Source of the DNA: Glebionis coronaria
Lineage: Eukaryota > Streptophyta > Magnoliopsida > Asterales > Asteraceae
DNA length: 64,000 nucleotides
Direction: 5' to 3'
Assembly: GCA_025667525.1 (NCBI GenBank)
Contig: JANFOE010000052.1
Span: forward strand, 344,253 to 408,252
The notes below the pieces were generated by a model. It saw only the letters and a list, made by a program, of their open reading frames with translations. It did not search any database and was not told where the DNA came from. Of this stretch, positions 59,597 through 64,000 are shown one piece after another (the first letter of the stretch is position 1; the number at the start of each line of letters is the position of its first letter). Both the position numbers and the translations under genes were made by a program.

Positions 59597-61090
59597 CTAG
59601 TGAGCGTCACGGTAAATGGTGGGCCAATAAAATCCCGAGTCAAACGCTTTCTTTGCGGTGAAGTTGGGACCAAAGTGACCACCGGTGGGTCCTTTATGGC
59701 AAGCGTCAAGGATTTGTACCGCTGCCGGTCCATCAACACATCGGCAAATAATCAAATCAGCGCATTGTTTGAAGAGATACAGGTCATCCGAAAAGTAAGT
59801 CTTAATATCTTTGAAGAACTTTTTCTTTTGTTGGGATGTTAACCCGTCAACGAGAATTCCAGCCGCCAAGTAGTTTGCAATGTTCACAAACCACGGGGCT
59901 TCATCATTGTTCGAGTTGATAGACATTAAGGTCTCAAGGGGAAAAGAGTCATTGATCTCTTTGTTCGGATGATCCCCTTGATAAGGATCCTCAAGTCTAC
60001 TGAGATGATCAGCGGCTAGGTTTTCAGCTCCCTTCTTATCACGAATTTCGATTTTAAATTCTTGAAGTAGCAAAACCCAGCGAAGAAGTCTTGGTTTGGA
60101 ATCTTGTTTAGTTAACAAGTACTTCAACATGGAATGATCGGTATACACGATGGTGGTAGAAAGGACAAGATAGGGGCGGAACTTTTCAAAAGCATAGAAA
60201 ACAGATAAAAGCTCTTTTTCGGTTGTCGTGTAATGCAATTGAGCCCCCGTCATTGTCTTGCTAGCGTAATGGATCGGTTGGAAGTGTTTGTTCACTCGTT
60301 GGCCCAAAACCGCTCCAATAGCAAAGTCGCTAGCATCGCACATCAACTCGAAAGGCAGCTCCCAATTAGGGGTAACCAAGACCGGTGCCTTAGTTAGCTT
60401 ATCCTTAAGAAGGTTGAAGGCTTCAATACACTCTTTAGAAAAGATAAAAGGAGTATCTTTTTCCAAGAGGTGGGTCATCGGGCGAGCGATTTTAGAAAAA
60501 TCTTTGATGAATCGACGGTAGAAGCCCGCATGACCAAGGAAACTTCTCACACCCTTCACGGTTGAAGGTGGAGGCAATTTAGCAATAACGTCGAATTTAG
60601 CACGGTCCACTTCAAGACCCGGTTTGGAAATTTTGTGTCCTAGCACGATGCCCTCTTTTACCATGAAATGGCATTTTTCCCAATTAAGAACAAGGCGAGT
60701 GTCTTCACACCGCTTAAGCATACGTTCTAAATTGGCAAGGCAAGCAGAGAAAGAATCGCCATAAACCGAGAAATCATCCATGAATACTTCCATAGTTTCT
60801 TCAACCATGTCATGGAAGATAGCCATCATACACCTTTGGAACGTCCAAGGAGCATTGCATAAGCCGAAAGGCATGCGTTTGTAAGCAAATGTTCCATAGG
60901 GACAAGTGAATGTGGTTTTTTCTTGGTCTTTGGGATCGATGGGAATTTGAAAATACCCGGAGAAACCGTCTAAGAAGCAGTAATAGTCATTACCCGCTAG
61001 ACGCTCGAGCATTTGATCCATGAAAGGAAGAGGAAAATGATCTTTTCTCGTGGCATCATTGAGTTTGCGATAGTCGATACAAACTCCCAC
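59597..61090 (-). pseudogene. pol: RT and RNaseH of E3
   Basis: Begins [20 protein letters not shown], with the catalytic motif FMDDFSVYG, the thumb region [16 protein letters not shown], RNaseH with [14 protein letters not shown] and the linker [13 protein letters not shown], then the start of the integrase zinc domain. About 497 codons are open. At the upstream end one base is missing near 61090-61094 (in the TGW-VCIDYR junction), which separates it from the RT N-terminus. At the downstream end the TAG at 59597-59599 (GAG to TAG by comparison with the related E0 Glu) stops it. Gives the reference for the RT part that E0 has lost. Confidence 0.9.
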
Positions 61091-61468
61091 CCAGTAACGA
61101 GACGAGTAGGAATCAACTCGTTGTGTTCATTGGGAACAACGGTTATTCCGCCCTTCTTGGGCACACAATGGACGGGACTTACCCATGGCGAATCTGAAAT
61201 AGGGTAAATCAAGCCGGCATCAATAAGTTTGATAACCTCTTGTTTGATGACGTCATGAATGCGAGGATTAACCCTTCTTTGGCTCTGGATTGCGGGTTTA
61301 AAGTCATCTTCCATGAGAATCTTGTGAGTACAAAAGTTTGGATCAATTCCGCGAATATCGGAAATTTTCCAAGCAATTGCCTTCTTATGATCTTTAAGCA
61401 CGACGATAAGACGAGATTTTTCTTCTTCTTTCAAGTCCTTCGCGATGATGACGGGCGACTTCTTTTTT
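61091..61468 (-). pseudogene. pol: N-terminal RT segment of E3
   Basis: Holds DHKKAIAWKISDIRGIDP, then the CTHKI, QRRVNPRIHDVIKQEVIKL and WVSPVHCVPKKGG motifs typical of Athila RT. It is in a different frame from both neighbours: the upstream junction is a six-T run (61463-61468; six A on the coding strand) that seems to have lost one base, and the downstream one is near 61090-61094. Confidence 0.85.
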
Positions 61469-63230
61469 CTTCAAGGAACACGTACTCGAGATGGGACGAC
61501 AACTCCTTAAGCTCTAAATCCGGAGGATTTTCGATGGGAGGCGTATTCAAAGTCGGTTCATCGATAGCAATAACCTTGGGAGATGGTGGAGAAATATGGT
61601 CCTCTTTGAGAAGTTTCTCAATGAGACGAATGTCTTCATCCCAATCGGTGGGAGAATCGTCATATTCTAAGTTCACATCTCCCATGGTTGCTTCAAAATC
61701 TTTCCAAAGGAAATCACTTTCTCCAAATAGAGTTTGTGATGAATCAATAGAGGAAACGGTCTCAACATTGGGAGGAGAGGTAGGAATACTTTTGCAAGCA
61801 TCTTTGAAGTGTTCTTCACAAGCCTCATCAAGAACGTCGATACAATTAACACTCTCGTATGAATAAGGCTGTTTAGAAATCTTACCCATGTTGAAGACAA
61901 TTTGATCGTCACCAACTCTCATGATAAGCTCACCTGCTTCTACATCGATGAGAGTGCGACCGGTCCTCAAGAATTGACGTCCAACGATTAATGGCACACG
62001 AGGGTCCATCTCGTAGTCGACTACGACGAAATCGGTAGGAAAAGTGAATTTGTCGACTCCTACAAAAACGTCTTCGGCTATCCCCACTGGATAAGCAACC
62101 GTACGGTTAGCTAATTCCAAAGTCATTTTGGTGGGGACTAGCTCAGGGAGAGATAATTGCTTCCAAACACTTAAAGGCATTAAGTTAATACTGGCACCTA
62201 GATCGGCTAGGGCCATGCAATTCTCTACTCCCGGGAAGTTGCAAGGGATTAAGAAGCGACCCGGATCACCAAGTTTGGTTGGCAATTTCTTTAAGAGCAC
62301 CGCAGAGCAATTCTCGTTAAGTTGGGTATTAGCAATATCAAGAAGCTTCTCCTTGTCACTTAGAAGATCTTTGAACATCTTCGCATATTTAGGCATGTGA
62401 GCGAGAGCCTCAGCAAAGGAGATGTTGAAATTCAATTGTTTAAACATTTTGAGAAAGTTTGAAACTTGAATATCGTCCTTGCTTTTGAGCTTCTCTTTCC
62501 TCAACCTTGAGGGATAAGGTATATCGGAAGAAGAGGAAGGCTTTGGAATAGTAGGATCACTCACATCCTTGGGTGGTGGAGGGGTAGAAGTAAGAGGTGG
62601 AGGAATTGGGGAAATAGAAGGTTGAGGAATATGAGTAGGTGACTCGTTTTCCGTAGTCACAATCACCGGTGGAGGTATAGGAAGCTCGGGTTCCTTGGTA
62701 CCTTTTCCACTGCGAGTGGTGATTGCTTTCATCTCCCCTCTTGGATTAGCCACGGTGTTACTCGGAAGAGTACCCGAAGAAGAGGTTTGATTACCTTGGA
62801 AGAAACCAGCCATCATGTTCCTTAAGTTATTCGTTTGACTTGCCAAAGTGTTTCGCATATCAGCTCCAAGCTCATTCCCTTGCTTCACCATATCTGCTTT
62901 CATATTGGCCATTTCCCGCTGGAGATTTTCCACGATCACATCATTAGTCCTCATGTAGGTTTCAACATCTTGGTGTAATGCGGTGGGTTGGTTGGGAGGA
63001 TGAGCATGGTAGGCGGGTGGTTGATAAGCAGGTTGTTGGTAAACTTGGTTGTTTCTTTGAGGTGGATATGGGTTTCTTTGGTTTTGATATGGAGTTGGAG
63101 CACGTGGTTGGTTTTGATTGGTTCGGTTAAGGTTTTGTTGTTGGTTTTGATTGATTGGAGGAAAACCGGGCGGGGAAAGAAAGTTGTTTGAGCGATAGCT
63201 GAGCGAGTTGCGGTCTCCTTGAGGACGTGC
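61469..63230 (-). pseudogene. gag: Gag C-terminal part and protease of E3
   Basis: In frame with the gag N-terminus except for the TAA at 63231. It has an Asn/Gln/Pro/Tyr-rich stretch, then QREMANMKADM, TTRSGKGTKEP, a Pro/Ser-rich linker, PYPSRLRKEK and the protease with DLGA (ALADLGASINLMP) and the VPLIVGRQFL motif. The frame is lost in the A run near 61465. The protease has the same DLGA as E1 and E2, so it is a family trait and not damage. Confidence 0.88.
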
Positions 63231-64000
63231 TTAATAAGCGGCCGGAGGATAGGTACCGTATGCTGCGTTAACATTCTTAGAAGGATAGTCTTGGGTGGAG
63301 GTACAAGTAGTGTAAGAGTGAGGACCCCCGCATATTTCACATGGTTGGTTTACGGCATTGACATGAGCATTTTGAGCATTGATGCTTTTGGTGTTGCTAG
63401 CGTTTTGGGTAGCAAGCGATTCAAGAAGCGAAGTAATTTTGTCAAGTCTCTTGTCGTTGTCACTAGTACTAGCACTAGCGGCATTGGTCCGAACACTCTT
63501 GGTTTGCACACGAGACTTATTTTCAATAATATCCCAAGCGGCATTAGAAGACTTAACCAAAATATTGCCCCCCGAGGCACTATTTAGTGAATCTTGGTCA
63601 TTCATGCTTAAACCATTATAAAAAGTATTAATTTGGTGCACTTTGGTAAAACCATGTTGTGGGCACTTTCTTAAAAGTTCTTTAAAACGGTCCCAAGATT
63701 CACTAAAAGTCTCATCGTACTTTTGTTCAAAGTTAATAATTTCATTCCGCAAAGCGGTAGTACGAGAGGGTGGGAAAAAGTAGTTTATGAATTTGGTCTC
63801 CAAGTCCGTCCACGTCAGAATACTTTGTGGCGGTTCCTTTGCAAGCCAATGTCGGGCTTGTCCCTCTAAGGAGAAAGGAAAAAGTTGTAAACGGATTACC
63901 TCTTGTGGAACACCATTGAATTTGACCGTATTCGTGAGTTGCAGGAACCTTTTGATGTGGTCATGAGGATCATCAATGGTACGCCCCAAGAATGGTTGAG
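63231..64000 (-). pseudogene. gag: Gag N-terminal part of E3 (partial, open at the window edge)
   Basis: The frame is open at the right edge, so the true start is outside the window. Capsid motifs include DDPHDHIKRFLQL, QARHWLAKEPPQSILTW and TFYNGLSMNDQDSLNSASGG, followed by a CxxCx3Hx4C knuckle (CEICGGPHSYTTC). A TAA at 63231-63233 ends it after PPAAY. The next codons continue the same frame as gag, so this is probably one CAA-to-TAA change. Confidence 0.88.

Larger units (their letters stand above)
55076..64000 (-). mobile_element. E3: Athila-like element, 3' LTR to gag (5' end outside window)
   Basis: On the minus strand: gag (from the right edge), protease, RT, RNaseH, integrase, 1.9 kb untranslated tail, purine tract, 3' LTR. 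It sits 43 bases upstream of the C2 gag start and so interrupts C2. Pol is very similar to E0. No env-like ORF is found. Confidence 0.88.

Noticed and set aside
61463..61468. Six-A run at an E3 frame change as a programmed -1 frameshift site
   Set aside because: The zero-frame codons do not give the usual slippery pattern, and E3 has other plain lesions. A lost base is simpler.

Overview
The window reads as a piece of plant nuclear heterochromatin made only of nested LTR retrotransposons. I see no host gene, rRNA, functional tRNA or CRISPR array. The proteins are plant Ty3/gypsy and Ty1/copia types: a Tekay-like chromovirus with a C-terminal chromodomain, Athila-like elements with DLGA proteases and tRNA-Asp-type primer sites, and copia elements. 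From memory, the copia gag and the 'VESYQKKLN ... FVGGR' module closely resemble retroelement proteins annotated in Asteraceae (daisy family) genomes, so an Asteraceae host is likely. The species cannot be fixed from the sequence alone.

Layout, left to right. 1-8060: 3' part of a Tekay-like element (Tekay-1, + strand) with one intact gag-pol ORF and its 3' LTR. 8061-15494: 5' part of an Athila-like element (E1, - strand): broken gag-protease, leader, primer site, 5' LTR. 15495-22385: 3' part of another Athila-like element (E0, + strand): broken RT-RNaseH-integrase, long untranslated tail, 3' LTR. 22386-25589: 3' end of a copia element (C1, + strand). 25590-25680: a scrap of an older copia element (C2, - strand). 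25681-50673: a whole Tekay-like element (Tekay-2, + strand), with both LTRs and an extra acidic ORF before gag. Its protease region is split by a complete non-autonomous Athila-like element (E2, - strand, 31692-44358) that carries gag-protease but no RT, RNaseH or integrase. 50674-55075: the rest of the C2 gag region. 55076-64000: 3' LTR, untranslated tail and broken gag-pol of an Athila-like element (E3, - strand), running off the right edge.

The pieces fit as a Russian doll. C2 is the outermost and oldest layer; C1, Tekay-2 and E3 each sit inside it. E0 sits in C1, E1 in E0 and Tekay-1 in E1, so five layers are stacked at the left edge. The coding state agrees with this order: the innermost Tekay-1 ORF is intact, while C2, C1, E0 and E3 all carry stops and frameshifts.

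The least explained signals are in non-coding parts: hairpins conserved between elements near the primer site, in the R-U5 part of the LTRs and in the 3' tails; arrays of short motifs in the transcribed part of the LTRs (AATAAGC in E0, E1 and E2; a 22-copy GATYCGGAATAA-like array in E3); a tRNA-like unit in the E0 LTR; and the extra pre-gag ORF of the Tekay elements.
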